This document shows positions 36,207 through 48,700 of a stretch of DNA of 64,000 nucleotides, piece after piece. Source of the stretch: Pleodorina starrii (Eukaryota > Chlorophyta > Chlorophyceae > Chlamydomonadales > Volvocaceae); the NCBI GenBank assembly GCA_030267565.1, contig BRXU01000005.1, positions 5,174,001-5,238,000 on the forward strand, given 5' to 3'. The position numbers and the translations under genes were made by a program. Every line of letters starts with the position of its first letter. The first letter of the stretch is position 1. Below the pieces are notes generated by a model that had not been told where the DNA came from, ran no database searches, and saw nothing but the letters and a program-made list of their open reading frames with translations.

Positions 36207-38400
36207 TCGACGCAAAAGAAAAAGGACATGCGGAGATGTTAGCATGAAGGATGATGCGTCATGACGTGCAAGCGCGATTTGAGCTTGCGGGGATGTCATC
36301 GTTGGCGGTGGATGTATTAGTTGATGGCCATCAGCTCCGTATGTACGTGCCAGATCGACTGCGAAACGCAGCAATCATGTTCGTGTTACGTGGTCAGGGC
36401 GTTAGAAATTAGGAAGGGCCTGGTGCAATCTGTTGTGCCTCAGTCATCTGCCAGTTGGAGAGCGCTGCAAGCAAGGGAGCATTGATTTTCAAGTACCCGC
36501 GAAATGTGGCTGATGATTCTAGGGCATTCATGCCGCATGGCGGTGCAGCGGCTGCCGTGGGTGGCTGCTGTGGCGGTGCCGTGCAGCGCAGTGGCGCGGT
36601 CCGCAATGTCCCGGACATCGCGATGTCTGTTACCGCACAGTGCATCATGGGCGCGCGGTTCGAATGGCCACGACGGCCGCCGGAATGGCTTCTGAGTGCA
36701 TTCGGCTCGGTAAAGGCTGAAGGGTGAAGCAACCGCCGTGGGTATATGTATGCATCAGTGACGTCCAGGAAGGCATCGCATTCTTTTGAGGTTTGCGAAT
36801 AAAGCGAGCTTGCGAGCGAGTGCAAGCTACGGGCATGGTGGACAGTTTTCAATGCGTTGCGCGTGTGCGTTGTGTGTATGTGTGTATGTGTATGTGTTGA
36901 AGGACTTGACCAGCAGGGCCCGGCGGCGTTGCGAGCGGCTCTCACCTTTCCAGACCCGCGTACGTAGCCGGTTAGTTGCGTGCTGTGCTTGCCGTTCGCT
37001 CGGGACGTCGCCGGCGGCAATGAACGGGCGCATCGTAGTGACACTGCGCAAACGCAGTCATGATGAATGCATGATTTGGGTATTCATCATAACGGGGCGT
37101 TTGCAGTAATGGGCCTTGAAGCTGCTTGTGGCGGTAGCTTGAAGGTGTTTTAGGGTTCTTGCAGCAGTCGGCAGGAGTCACGCCGGGTTGTGAAACAAAA
37201 TTGAAAATGGGTTGTGAACCTTTTTTCACGTGGCTAAGGGGGGCGGAAAGCCCAACAGAACGAAGCTGCAGGAACTAGTAAGTAGATGAGAGACCCCTGC
37301 GTGTTCTGTTGAGCGCTGATTAGGACTTCAGGCGGCAGCTGCCGTAGCCGCATGGAACGGGTCGCATGTGAGATGCAGCATCGATCGTTACTCCGTCGCA
37401 CACACATTTTGTGCGCCCTTGCTGCGTTCAACCCAAATCCTAGACCGCACGCTATGGGCGGCGCTGCAGGGGTTCAGCTTACCGTTGCCTGGCCGGGATT
37501 CGCTCGTGTAAGGCCAGATCACGCGGGTTGATTTCGCCGTGTCAAGCCCGCCTAGGCTTCCAGGGGCCGACAAATGACTGACGCACTGGCCCCCAGGTAT
37601 TACGCGGGCCGTCGTGCTCGTGACCTGGGACGCTGGGAGCTTTTCTTCCAGTCATAGGCAAGTCTCCGGGGCGCGGCTGGTGGACGGTTTGCTGCGGCGG
37701 TTGCCCTGCACGGAGGCCGTAGCCTGGGCTGGCGAAGCCAAGGCACATCCTTGCTAAGCCCAGGACAGATCGGTTGGATCGCGTCCTGCCTCGTCCTGTG
37801 TTTAATCGGGCTCGCGAACGGAGGCGCAGGCAATGTGCAAGGGTGCAACGGAGAGATGGGTGTAGCGCACCTGCAGGAGCGCTTGCGCCCCCGGACGATG
37901 ACGATGGCGACCGCGCAAACTCACTAACGGACAGACTGACAGGGGCGTCTGCAGAGGACTCCGCCCCCCACGGAGGCGCTACGCGCCCGGGAGCGGTGCC
38001 CAAAAAGAAGATACCACAGCAAAGGGACGGAGACGGCTTTAGCGAACGGACGCCCTCACGACCTCTCCTTCGGCCGGGCGGTGTCCTCTACAGTGCACAA
38101 CCAGCTTGCCCGCTGGATGTACCCTTCGAACGGCTTTAAAGGGACTAGAGCACTAGACCGCACCGTACAAAAGTGGCGGAGTCGTGCCCGTGCACGTTAT
38201 GTCCTTTTCTGTCAATCAGTAACAGCTGTTGCCAGCAAGTTGAATGTGTATTTTTGACAATAGCAATCAAGTTGTGTGTAAGAGCTATTTTTGCATGCGC
38301 ATACATATCAAAAACATCATATCTTCCCCTTTGCAACAGCTTCCCGGGATTACAGTGCGGGAGAGAATAATGAAGGCACATGGTTCTTTGTTGATATGCA
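36207..38400. other. Spacer between the two GT61 genes
   Basis: No coding frame with a recognisable domain. It contains an inverted copy of the 48-bp dispersed repeat (38003-38050) and a TG run near 36870-36895. It does not resemble the spacer after the second GT61 gene, so the duplication boundaries lie close to the genes or have decayed. Confidence 0.5.
38003..38050 (-). repeat. 48-bp dispersed repeat, copy 3 (inverted)
   Basis: Reverse complement of the blocks at 1763-1810 and 4483-4530 with a few substitutions. It lies about 350 bases upstream of the second GT61 gene. Confidence 0.7.
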
Positions 38401-40088
38401 ATGAATTCTAGACATCTACTACTGCTTCTTGCGGTGACAACCTTACGGTTGGCACGCACTGCTGACGATTCATTTCCGTCGGGCATTAGCTATGAGGTTG
38501 TAAATATATCACATCCGGTGCCGCGAAACCTTCCATCAGACGCGTGGCGGCCAGCTATTCTCACGACCTGCGTCCCTGGCAGTCACCCGGAGTCGGCTCC
38601 CTGCCGACAAATACCCAATCTCGTCCACGCGGAGGAGCTCTTGTACCAGGATTTTCGAATTCGGCTTCCTCGATTTATCATCGACGATCACAAGCGCATA
38701 TACCTGAAGGTCTTGCACTACTACCGACGTGTATGGCTGCGGGGGCGCGCCATCGACGACTACGGATACTTCCTAAATCAGAGGGGCCAGAACCTTATCT
38801 ACGCTAATGTCACATACAATGGAAGACCTGCGCCCGGCATTTGGCGGCACGACGCGTGTATGGCGTACGGCGCGGATCAGCACGTCACCGCCTTCCCGCC
38901 CTGGCACGGCAACAACGACACGGCGCCTGCTGCCGTATTTGTGGCCTCACCCGATGACTACTCCTTCCAGCACTTCTTGGATCGGGTCGCAGTAATGCTG
39001 GCGCAGACCCGGCACCTCACAACGACGGTTGGGGGAGGCTGGAAGTATCTAACGTCCGCCCGAACTCGCATGCCCATCGTCCGAGACTTGTGGAAGATGC
39101 TCATCCCCAACTTCAGCAGCTCCACACTTCTGCACGCGCCCTTCAGCCGGCTGGATACGCGGCTCCTCCTCTACCCCTGCCAGGCGCCGCTCATACATCC
39201 GTACCACCACCAGCTGGCTTCGGAGCTCATCCAGCAGGCCGCCGGGTTCGACCCGCGGGTCACTGAGCCCATCGCGTCGCGCCCCGTGGTGCTGTTCCTG
39301 GCGCGCACTGGCTCGCGGACTTGGGGCAACCAGGTGGAGTGCAGGTGAGGCGGGTAAAAGGGCAAGAGGGGGGCTTCCCCTCAAAGCCCCAGCGGCGGCG
39401 TGAACGGGCAGGCAGGCCCTGTTTACGCTGCCACCGGGGCTTAAGAGGGGAGTATTCGTTGGGCCGCCGCGAGGCTTCGTGTTGAGGCGCCGTATCTTAT
39501 GGGCTAGCACAGCCGCCGGGTTGGGGACAGGGTTGCAATCGTGGCAGCATGTCTCATTCCTGTGGTACGCTGTGCTATGGGTGCAGTGCCTCCCATACAC
39601 GTGACAGACGGACATGTAATCTGTTTCTGCCACCACCGCACCACAGGCGGGCCATTGAGCAGCTGGTTTCGGAGCGGGGCCGCGGCGAGGAGCTGCTGGT
39701 TTTCAGAGCAGACGCCTATCCCGCTGTGAAGGACGTTGTGGCCCTGGGTCGGCGCGTCAAGCTGATGGTGGGGGTGCACGGGGGCGCGTTCTACAACCTG
39801 GTCTTCATGCAGCCCGGAACCGGGCTGGTGGAGGTGTGCCCAGTCGCGGCTGATGAGAGGTCGTCTCGCTGCGGCGCCATGTTTTGGGAGATGGGGAGCG
39901 TGCGCAACATGCACTACTGGAGCGTCGTGGCCACGAACACCACGTCGGATTGGCAGATCCGGAGCCTGGATTGCGGCCTTGTCGTACGTGCCGTACAAGA
40001 TGCGCTAGAGAACCTGGAGCGCCTGCCCAGCCCCCTGGAGTCGTTCCACCAGGGGAGCAAATTCCAGAGGAGGGAGCGGCGGAGATGA
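38401..40088 (+). CDS. GT61-family glycosyltransferase (DUF563), copy 2
   Basis: Two exons, 38401-39344 and 39647-40088, give 461 residues. The N-terminal hydrophobic segment (HLLLLLAVTTL) again suggests a signal peptide or anchor. The same GT61 blocks are present, including PDDYSFQHFLDR and GVHGGAFYNLVFMQPGTG. Compared with 34529-36206, residues 1-150 and about 217-250 are clearly diverged. Residues about 151-216 and 251-306 and most of exon 2 are nearly identical even at silent sites. Both copies look intact. The second exon starts at the acceptor before RRAIEQLVSE; the open frame read through from 39549 is intron. Substrate unknown. Confidence 0.9.
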
Positions 40089-42726
40089 TCGGAGAAGCAG
40101 CAGTGAATAGCGTTGATGCTCTTACCTGACTGGATGCGTTTATGCTTTGAAATGACTCGCGAAACCCTCAAAACGGCTGCGCATCTAGAGTCATGACTAA
40201 GCACTGATGACGAGCTTCGGTGGCATTCCATGAGCTTGGAGCGTTAACGGGTGGAGCGGGCCCGGCCAGGGTCTCGCGAGCGTTGGGCAGAGGCGGGCTG
40301 AGAGGCAGTGCTGAGAGGCGGGCATGACGGTGAGAGCGTGGTGACATGACTACCGTTAGATGGACCATCCAGGGCACCATTCATCCCGAGTTTGAGGCTG
40401 TGGCTGTGGTGGGTACCGTAGCAGCGAGCGGGGGACAGGGGATTCTTTCGAGCGATCGTGGAGGACGGTGCTAGGAGCGCTGGGAGCCGGGCATCGCCTT
40501 ATCAACGCATCATGCCGAACTGCCGTCACGGTTACGGTAGCCGGTCCTTGCATTCGTGCATCCGAAGCGCATTCATTCCCCTGCAACTTGATGCGGCATG
40601 GTTCGTGTAGCATTTTCCCCAGCAACGTGGGCAGAAGCTGTGCGCGGCTGCCCAGGTTACCGTATGCGGCCGAACGAATGACGACGGACGCAAATGAGCC
40701 GTGCGGACCGTCGGGCGCGCGGCGTGTGCCTCACCTCGTCGTGGCGAGGTAGTGAGCCGTGGTTGACGCATTGCGACCCGGCCACGCAAGTCGACCTTCA
40801 TGCATAAGAGCGTCATGAGTTTGAAGCGGAGACGCAATGTGTGTGCACACGTGGAAAGAACTGGAGACAGCGTGCGGTGATGGGCTGAACAGCCGTCGAG
40901 CTTTGTCACTCTGGTAAATGTTTGACAGACGGTGCCGGCGGATCGAGCGTCGGGTTTTTTCATGAGGCTTTGTTTCGTCTTGTGACAATGACAGGGCATG
41001 GGGGATTGTTATGCATCTTGTGACAATGTCAGGACATGGGGGGTGTTTTACACTGTGGGCGACTCGCCCTGAGGCAGGACGAGCACCGGGGGCGCTGACA
41101 GGGCCGAGGCACAGCGCAGGGGCGGGAGTTCCGCGCGCCTCGCTTACTGCCTCGCGCCAGCCGGGGGCACCCTCCACGGCCCCTGGAGCGCCGCGCAGCA
41201 AAGGCGGCGGTGAAGTGTATATAATGGTGCGGCCATGGAGGGACTGAGCTGTCTACCAACAAGGACGTTAGCCCTTGCGCTCAAACGGTTACACGCCATC
41301 ATCGTGGCATATGCCGTATTCCCGCGAGATGGCGGGTTTCAGTGCTGTCTCCTCTCCATGCAAGCAACCGCATGGGTTCTCGAACCCGACCTGGGGAGCA
41401 TTCCGAAGCTCCTGCCAATGTGATCACCACCTCTTAACAACAACCGGCAGGGGCAGCTCCCCTGCTGGGGCAGGAAATCCCGGGGCACATTAGCTGAGGT
41501 ACATTATTCTATGCTGCCTGTCCGCAACGCACATACACGCCCATCCGCCTCGCCCCAAACACACACAACATCATGAAATATCTACTCTGCTGCTCACGGG
41601 CGCCGGCCCGGAAAGACAAAAGGCCTGGGAAAACATCCGGTAGGGAGGGAGGGAGAAAGAGAGGCCACCTGCGTCCCTGGGTTGTCTGGTGCCGCACATG
41701 CAAAGAAGTGCACGCACACGCACTCACACCAGAAATCCATCATCAACCGCTGACAATCAACACACGTCAACTACTTCTGGCGCCAGACAAACGCTTCGCA
41801 CTGCGCGCAACCACCCACCGAGTGTTCCTTGCCTAGTCGCCCAACTCTCCGAATGCGGGTTGGGCCCACGCACCACGTGAAATTTGAACCCCAACCAACC
41901 ACCTTCCAACCCACGCCGCACCCCCAGGCCTGCGTAAACCCCAGCGCCCTGTCCTCCCTCCATCCACCCCTCCACGAAGCGGCACAAAGTACACTGAGAA
42001 AGCGAATGGCCTCCACATACCTGCCTACGACTGAGGACCAAAGGTGGAATCCGCGCGGACTGCAGCTGCTGCTGCTGCTGCTGCGGCGGGCGCCCGCAAA
42101 CCCAGCACCACCCCCACCAACCCACCTACCCACTCCCGACAAACGGGTTCCGACGCGCTCCTCGTGCTCCCCTCGCCCTTCCCTCACCAGCCTCTCACCA
42201 GCCCCAGATCCAATCCAGCAACTGCGCCATCCACAAATCATGTCCGTGCGTCAGTATACGTCCGGCCATCCGCAACAATAATTACCCTCGCCGGCTCCGC
42301 CGCTCACGATGCGGACGGGTCGTCGCGGGTACCCTCCAGGCAGCGCCCACCGCCTCCACATGTCCGGCCCTCCTCCACATGTCCGGGTCCCCTCTGCACT
42401 GGCCCCCATGCCCCGCACTGCAAACTGGCTCGGGGGATCTTGGGCCGCGCCACATCATACCACCACCACCACCATCACCACCACCCCGTCGTGCGTAGTT
42501 GGACGACGCACAAAACAACGCTTAGGGCAAATCCCGCAGTTGCATATCTGTCCGCGGACGGGCGGTGAGGGCGGGCGAGCGGGTGGCCCGCATCCATCCG
42601 CACACATGACGCACCCACACACACGCATACAGAGCTGCGTCCCTCCTCCCGTCGGGAGGGAGCACGAGGGCGGCAGTGTGCGAGCACGGCGCACACCCAC
42701 CCACACACGACATGCCGGACAACGCA
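40089..42726. other. Gene-free region between GT61 copy 2 and RPA1
   Basis: No domain-bearing frame on either strand. It contains a doubled block of about 33 bases (around 40979-41045) built on CTTGTGACAATG and GGACATGGGGG. The right-hand part should include the RPA1 3' untranslated region; no minus-strand TGTAA was found near the stop. Confidence 0.5.
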
Positions 42727-45700
42727 CTAGTTGCCGTACTTTCCAATGAGAGTCACCAGTCGCTGCCCCTCCGAGACCCAGTCCAGGGCGTCGACCTTGT
42801 GCGCCGTGTGCCGAACGCGCTTCTCGCCGTTGTACTCGCGCGCCTTGCTCATGACCACCACCGACCAGGGCCGCCACTGGACCGACTGCAGCGCCGCCGC
42901 AAAGCCCTCCCCGGCGTCCTTGAGGGCGGCCAGCTCGTCGGCCTTCATGCCCATGACCGCCTCCGCCTGCGGTTGGTTGGGAGTTGGGAGTTAGGAGTTG
43001 GGCATTAGGAGTTGGGTGCGTTTAGGGCTGAGCTTCCCTCCCACCGCTGCCTTCCTTGCCTCCCCCCCTTTTCTACCTCGCTCACCCTGCCATCCTTGCC
43101 TTTACCCCCCCCCCCGCCCTCCCTCCGGCCCCACCTCCTTGTTAAACAGCTGCAGCACCGACTCCCCGGTGTGGTCCGCCACCTTGACACTCAGCACGTA
43201 GCGGTGCTCGGGCCGCTCAACAACCCGACCGTCGGCCTCAGCGAAGCGACCGCCGCCCTGGTCCACAACCTTTCGGGGAAGCGGGTGAGAGGGGGGTGAG
43301 AGCGGGTGCGAAGCATGAAAACGAGGCAGGGGAAAGTGAGGCCGCGGAGAGAAAATGAGCGATCTAGGGCGGGGGGAGTAATTGGGGGCAGCAATTGAAA
43401 GCAACCCGTTGCGCGGGGGGGGGGGGGGGGACGGTAAGAAACCAAAAGTGAGAGAACTGGGCACAGGTGAATCAGGGTAAGGGATCGAGAAGGAAGGGTG
43501 GGTCAAGCAGTGGAGCTCAGAGCGGTGGTGGGGCAGGAGTAACACTGATGGGGGAGTGTGGGACCGGAGCGCAGAGCAAACACACACGCACGTGCCCCTA
43601 CACAAAACCCAGAAACCCATCAAGACCAAAAACCCACCTTGCGGCCGTTCTCCGGGTTAGCCAGGTAGTACATCTGAGAGTCACTGTTGACCATCGCCAC
43701 ACAGGCGGTGACGGCCTGATGGGAGGGAGCCGGGGAGGGGGGAGGAAGGGAGGGAGGGGAGGACGGGTTGGTTGCTTTGTCACTCCGCTCTCGCCCTCAC
43801 CCGGCAAAAGCGCGGAGCCGACTCTGAGCGCTTCACAAGGCCCTCCAGTTGCCGCAGTCGCCAATGAGATGAATTCAATAAGACGACTATCTCCCTTACA
43901 ACTTACAACCCTCTTGCTGCGGTTTCGTCGTCATTGTAAACCCCTAAAGCCCCCTCCCTTTCCAACACGCCCGCCCCCGCCATCGCCCTCATGCACACAC
44001 ACCCACACCCCGACACACACACTCACACACCCCGACACACACACTCACACACCCCGACACACACACTCACACACCCCGACACACACACTCACACACCCCG
44101 ACACACACACTCACACACCCCGACACACACACTCACACACCCCGACACACACAGACACCCCAGCCCCCACCCACCTGGAAGACTGCCTTGTCGTCGGGCA
44201 GCGACTCTGCAGTGACTCCCGACACATCCTTGAGGGTCAGGAACCGCTCCCGGGAGGGAACCGCGCCGCTGCCGCCGCTGCGCAGACGCAGAGACAGACG
44301 CAGAGGTAGTCGCGGAGGCGGACCGCATCGGGGGAGGGAAGGGGATGCGTAAGGAAGGATAAGAGAAACTGACGAAAGCAACGAAGGGACCAAAGGGTTG
44401 GAAGAGGGCTCGCGAGCCGTAGGGTTTGTATCGTCATAGGGAGAAAAAGAACAGGGCTGCGGGACTCCAAATCGGATCGAGGGGGTCAGGGAGTGATATG
44501 CTCCTTCAAATAGAAAAAAGAGACACTGCGGATCGAGGGGGGGAGGGGCGGGAGGAAACCAGTGTGTATGCGTAACTGTGTATGCACACACGAACAACAC
44601 ATCATCATCACCAGCACCATCATCATCACTCCAGCCTTCGCTGGGGACCACGAAGGAGCAGGCAGCTCTGCCGACAAGGCACTCGGGCCCCGGACTGCCG
44701 GCGAGGCAACAGGGAGGTGACACACACTGTCGCACACACACACAGGCGCACAAAGACACATTCGCAAACACACACAGTCACACACATCGCACACACATAC
44801 AGTCGCACACACACCCACACAGACAAAAGTGTCACACACGCAGTCGCACACACACCCACACCCACACACCAACACAGACATCTCTCCTCGCCCCGGGCTG
44901 CAGCCCGGTGCCCACCTGGTTCCCCGGGTGCCCGGCAGGTCTTGTCCCACGGGTGCGAAGCGGTCGGGCGCCATTCCCGCAGTGCTGTACCAGGCGAGCA
45001 GCTGGGTGGTCGCCGGCCCCTCGGGGTTGAGGCTCACGACGCTCTTTGTGAGGGACGAGACGGAGCAGCCGTTGAAGTCCGTCACGCGGGCGTGAGTCAC
45101 CTGCAGCAGCAGCAGCAGGGGGGGAGGGGAAAGAGAGGGCGGTAAGGAAGAGAGAGAGGGGTAAGGAGTAGGCAAGGGCGGTAAGGAAGAGAGGGGTAAG
45201 CAGTAAGCAAGGACGGGGGAGGGAGCGGAGAGCGCAAGCCGGGGAAGGAGGGCAGGGGGCGGGGGAAAAGACGGGGGATGTTCAAGGGCGGCAGTGATAC
45301 CCCCTCTTGATGGGCAAGACCGAGTCAGCAAAGGCGGGCCCAGTTGGGGTGAGCATCGCACACACACACATACACACACGTGCGCGCGCGGTGATGAGAA
45401 GGGGGACGTGTGTGGGGCTGCAATGCTGGAGGGAAAGGATAGAATGGAGGTTTTTTGGGGGGGGTTGGGGGGTAAGGAAAGACGGATGGCGACTTTAATG
45501 CAAGAACCGCGACCGGGACACTTGACTGAGTCTGCGGAGCACTGCGCCGATGTGGCAGTCCACCGCCGAGACCTCAGGGCTCCCTCCCTCCCTCCCTCCC
45601 TCCCCCGCTTCCTCCCTCGCCCGCTCCCTCCCCCGCTTCCTCCCTCCTTCCCCCGCTTCCTCCCTCCCTCCCTCCCCCGCTTCCTCCCTCCCTCCCCTCC

Positions 45701-48700
45701 GTCCCTCCTTCAGGCCGCCTCCTGCACGCCCCCCCTACCTGCAGGACCACCTTGCCCTCCTGTCCGTCCAGCTGTTGGGCGAGGGCGTGCGCATTGTCGC
45801 CCCACAGCGTCACAACGACACTCTTGCAGCTGAGCATGGATCCGGGGGGGGCGGAGGGATGGAGGGGGGTCAGGGAGTGATATGCTCCTTTATAAAACAA
45901 TGAGTCACTGCGGACGTTGTTGTTGGGGTGGGGGTGGCAAGCGGAGGTGGGCTGAGGGTTTTAGGGTAACAAGACAAGGCAAGGCGGAGCTGGAGGGGTG
46001 GAGGGCGAGACGCGCCCATAAAGGGACAGCGGAGGAGGAGGCGGCGTCGGCGGTGGCGGCAGACAGGACCGGTCGCGCAACCGGTCTCCTGTTTAGATAG
46101 TCCAACAACGAGCACGCCGCCGCTTGGTAAGGGAAGGGGAGGGGAGGGAAGGGGAGGCAAGGCAGCAGGCAAAGGACGCACCTGGAGACAGTGCGCCGCA
46201 ACACGATGCAACGGGTGACGCCCCGTTTGTTGTGGCACGTTGAAACCCACTGAAAGCCCCGCTGTGCCCCTTTCTTCCATGGGTGTGATTATTGCTGATA
46301 TACTCCACTCGACTCCACCTGATCAGACCAGACGGTTTCTCAACCCCTCGCCCTCAAACCCCGCCCAAATTCGCCCTGCCGCGGCTCCTCGTATCTCCAC
46401 CACAACACCCCACCTCCTGTCCAAAGAACAGGCGACCGCCGCCTTTCGCCGCACTCAACTCAACTCAACAGAACCCAACTCAACTGACCTGTCCCACAAT
46501 CACCACCACCACCCCCACGCTCCTGACCTATAGCCTGCACTGGACCTACTACCCTACAACCCCAAGTCTGCAACCGCCGCACCTCATGTCTCCGAGCGTC
46601 ACGTCGCGCCTCGGCAGCTCCGAGCTGTCCGCCTTGCGCTTCACAGTCCCCAGCGACCCCAGCGCCAGCACCACCCCCATCACGTCCACCGGGGCACGCG
46701 CCCCCACGCGGCGAGGCAGCACCTCAATGGGGGTGATCTCCACGGCCGCCGTCATCGAGGTCGTGTCCTGATCGGCAGCCTCAGACACCTCCGTGCTGTG
46801 TGTAGGGGTGAAAATTGAGGGGTGTGTTTGGGTGTGTTGGGGTGTGTGGGTATGTGAGCGTGTGGGTGTGAAGGTGTGTGTACATGTGTGTACACGTTGC
46901 CAACGTATATACACACACGCCGACACGCGCTGGAGAGAAGGCGTAGTTGGGCGGGGAGGGCAACGGTGGTGGAGGGGGAGTGCGTGGGAGGGTATGGAGG
47001 GAAGGTGCGCTGCGCGTCTCCGTTACGGGTGTCATGGGTGTACGAGACAGCCGTACGGCTTGTACAGCTGTACAGCTGTACTTACCCATCGGTGAAGTCA
47101 ATCTGGTAGTCGGCCTTGACGCTGCTGTACTTCTTGTCGGCGGGCTTGACCTGAAGGGACAAAGGGTGGAAGGTGGTTGTGTCTTTGTGTGTGGTGGTGT
47201 GGTCTTTGGAGGAAGAAACAGGGACGGGGGAGGCAAAACTCTGTTGCCAAACGGGACAGCTGCGACAGCTGCGCACCCATTGCCCGTTGTCCCAAAGCGC
47301 AAAAACAAGCAATAACACACACATACACATCGCAAACACACACACATACACCCGCATACATATAAACAAACACACACAAACACACACACGCATGCACGTC
47401 CCCACCTTGAAGTTATGGAAGACATAGACCTTCCCCTCCGCCAGCTGGTCGGCGCAGCGCTCCGCAGCGGCCCGCCAGAAGGTGCCCTGAATCATCTGAC
47501 CCTGGGGGTGTTGGGGTGGAGGGGAAGGTTTCGAGAGTAGAATTTCCGCGGGGGCGGGGGGGTTAGGGTTTGCAACAGACCCCCTTGCGTCGTCTCCACA
47601 CTTCCCTCGCCCGCAGCTCGTACCCCTTTTCACCCCCCCCAAAAAAAACAGCGCAAACATACGCACACACGGACACGCACGTGCGGTGCGGGGCGTGTAT
47701 CTGTCGTACCGTGTCGTCCACCAGGTCGACCGTGAGAATCTTGATGTCCGCCCCCCGAATGCTCATGCTGCGCAGAGGGGCCTTACGCTCCAACTTGGCC
47801 TTGATGCACCAGTCGGTGCGGTAGGGGTTCAGCTGAGGAATCTTGTGGTGCTTCCTGAGGGGGGGGTTCCGGAGCGGGGGGGCGGGGGAGCGGGGGAGGG
47901 AAGCGGGGGTATATAGAGAATTTCGCAGCGGGGGAAGGAGGGGGGAAATTGGCAGGAAGGGGTGGTGGCGGGAGATGGAAGTGTCAGGGGCGGAGGGAAA
48001 AACGGATCGAAACGAACAAGGGAAGCGAGGGGAGATCTATCTGAACGGAAGGGGAAAGACTGCAAAGGTGTGGGGCCACTTCCGCGCTCCCAACTCTCCC
48101 TCCCTCCCTGACCACTTCCGTCGCTCATACGCCTCTCGACCTCGAGTGTCCACCCCCTTCCCGAAGCCCCGAACCCCCAAGTTCACCTCGTGTGTGAACC
48201 TTCCCCGGTATCGTTTTTTCTATCCACCCTACACAACCGAGATCGAGGCGCCGCTGCGACGCTGCCCTGACAACAGATGCACTGCCCCCCCTCGGGGGTT
48301 CACCTTTCCCCCTGGGAGATCTTTTTTAGAGCTCAGGTGTGTACCTCGAGAGCAAACCGACCGACCGACCCGTGGGTCACAAACCCACCCAGGAGCCGCG
48401 CGGGTCCATGGGGCTCCGAAACCACCTACTTGCGGTCGCTGACGCTCATTGAAGGGGGCGTCGGAGCTGTCTTCTGGGTCGACAAGGACAGCGGGGTGGG
48501 CGTGAAGGAAACGGGGGTGCGGCCCGCGGCGGTGGTGGGACCGGGCGTCTTGCTCGACTTGAAGCTGCGGTGCGGATTTGGGGGGGTGGGCGGCGGGATT
48601 AGCGGCGAGGAGAGGGGGGGAGAAGGAGCGATAAGCTGGAGGTTGGGTCAGGGCGGTCTTGGGGGGCACTTGCGGGTGGGAGGTCGGGTGGGAGGCCGCC

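Noticed and set aside
37542..38003. 153-residue minus-strand frame upstream of GT61 copy 2
   Set aside because: No domain, no splice support and poor codon pattern; treated as intergenic.
39549..40088. Separate 179-residue GT61-like gene
   Set aside because: Its first part is the intron of the GT61 copy at 38401; the true second exon starts at 39647.
41829..42568. Frames of 150-174 residues before the RPA1 stop
   Set aside because: Pro/His/Ser-rich low complexity with no domain; overlaps the likely RPA1 3' untranslated region.
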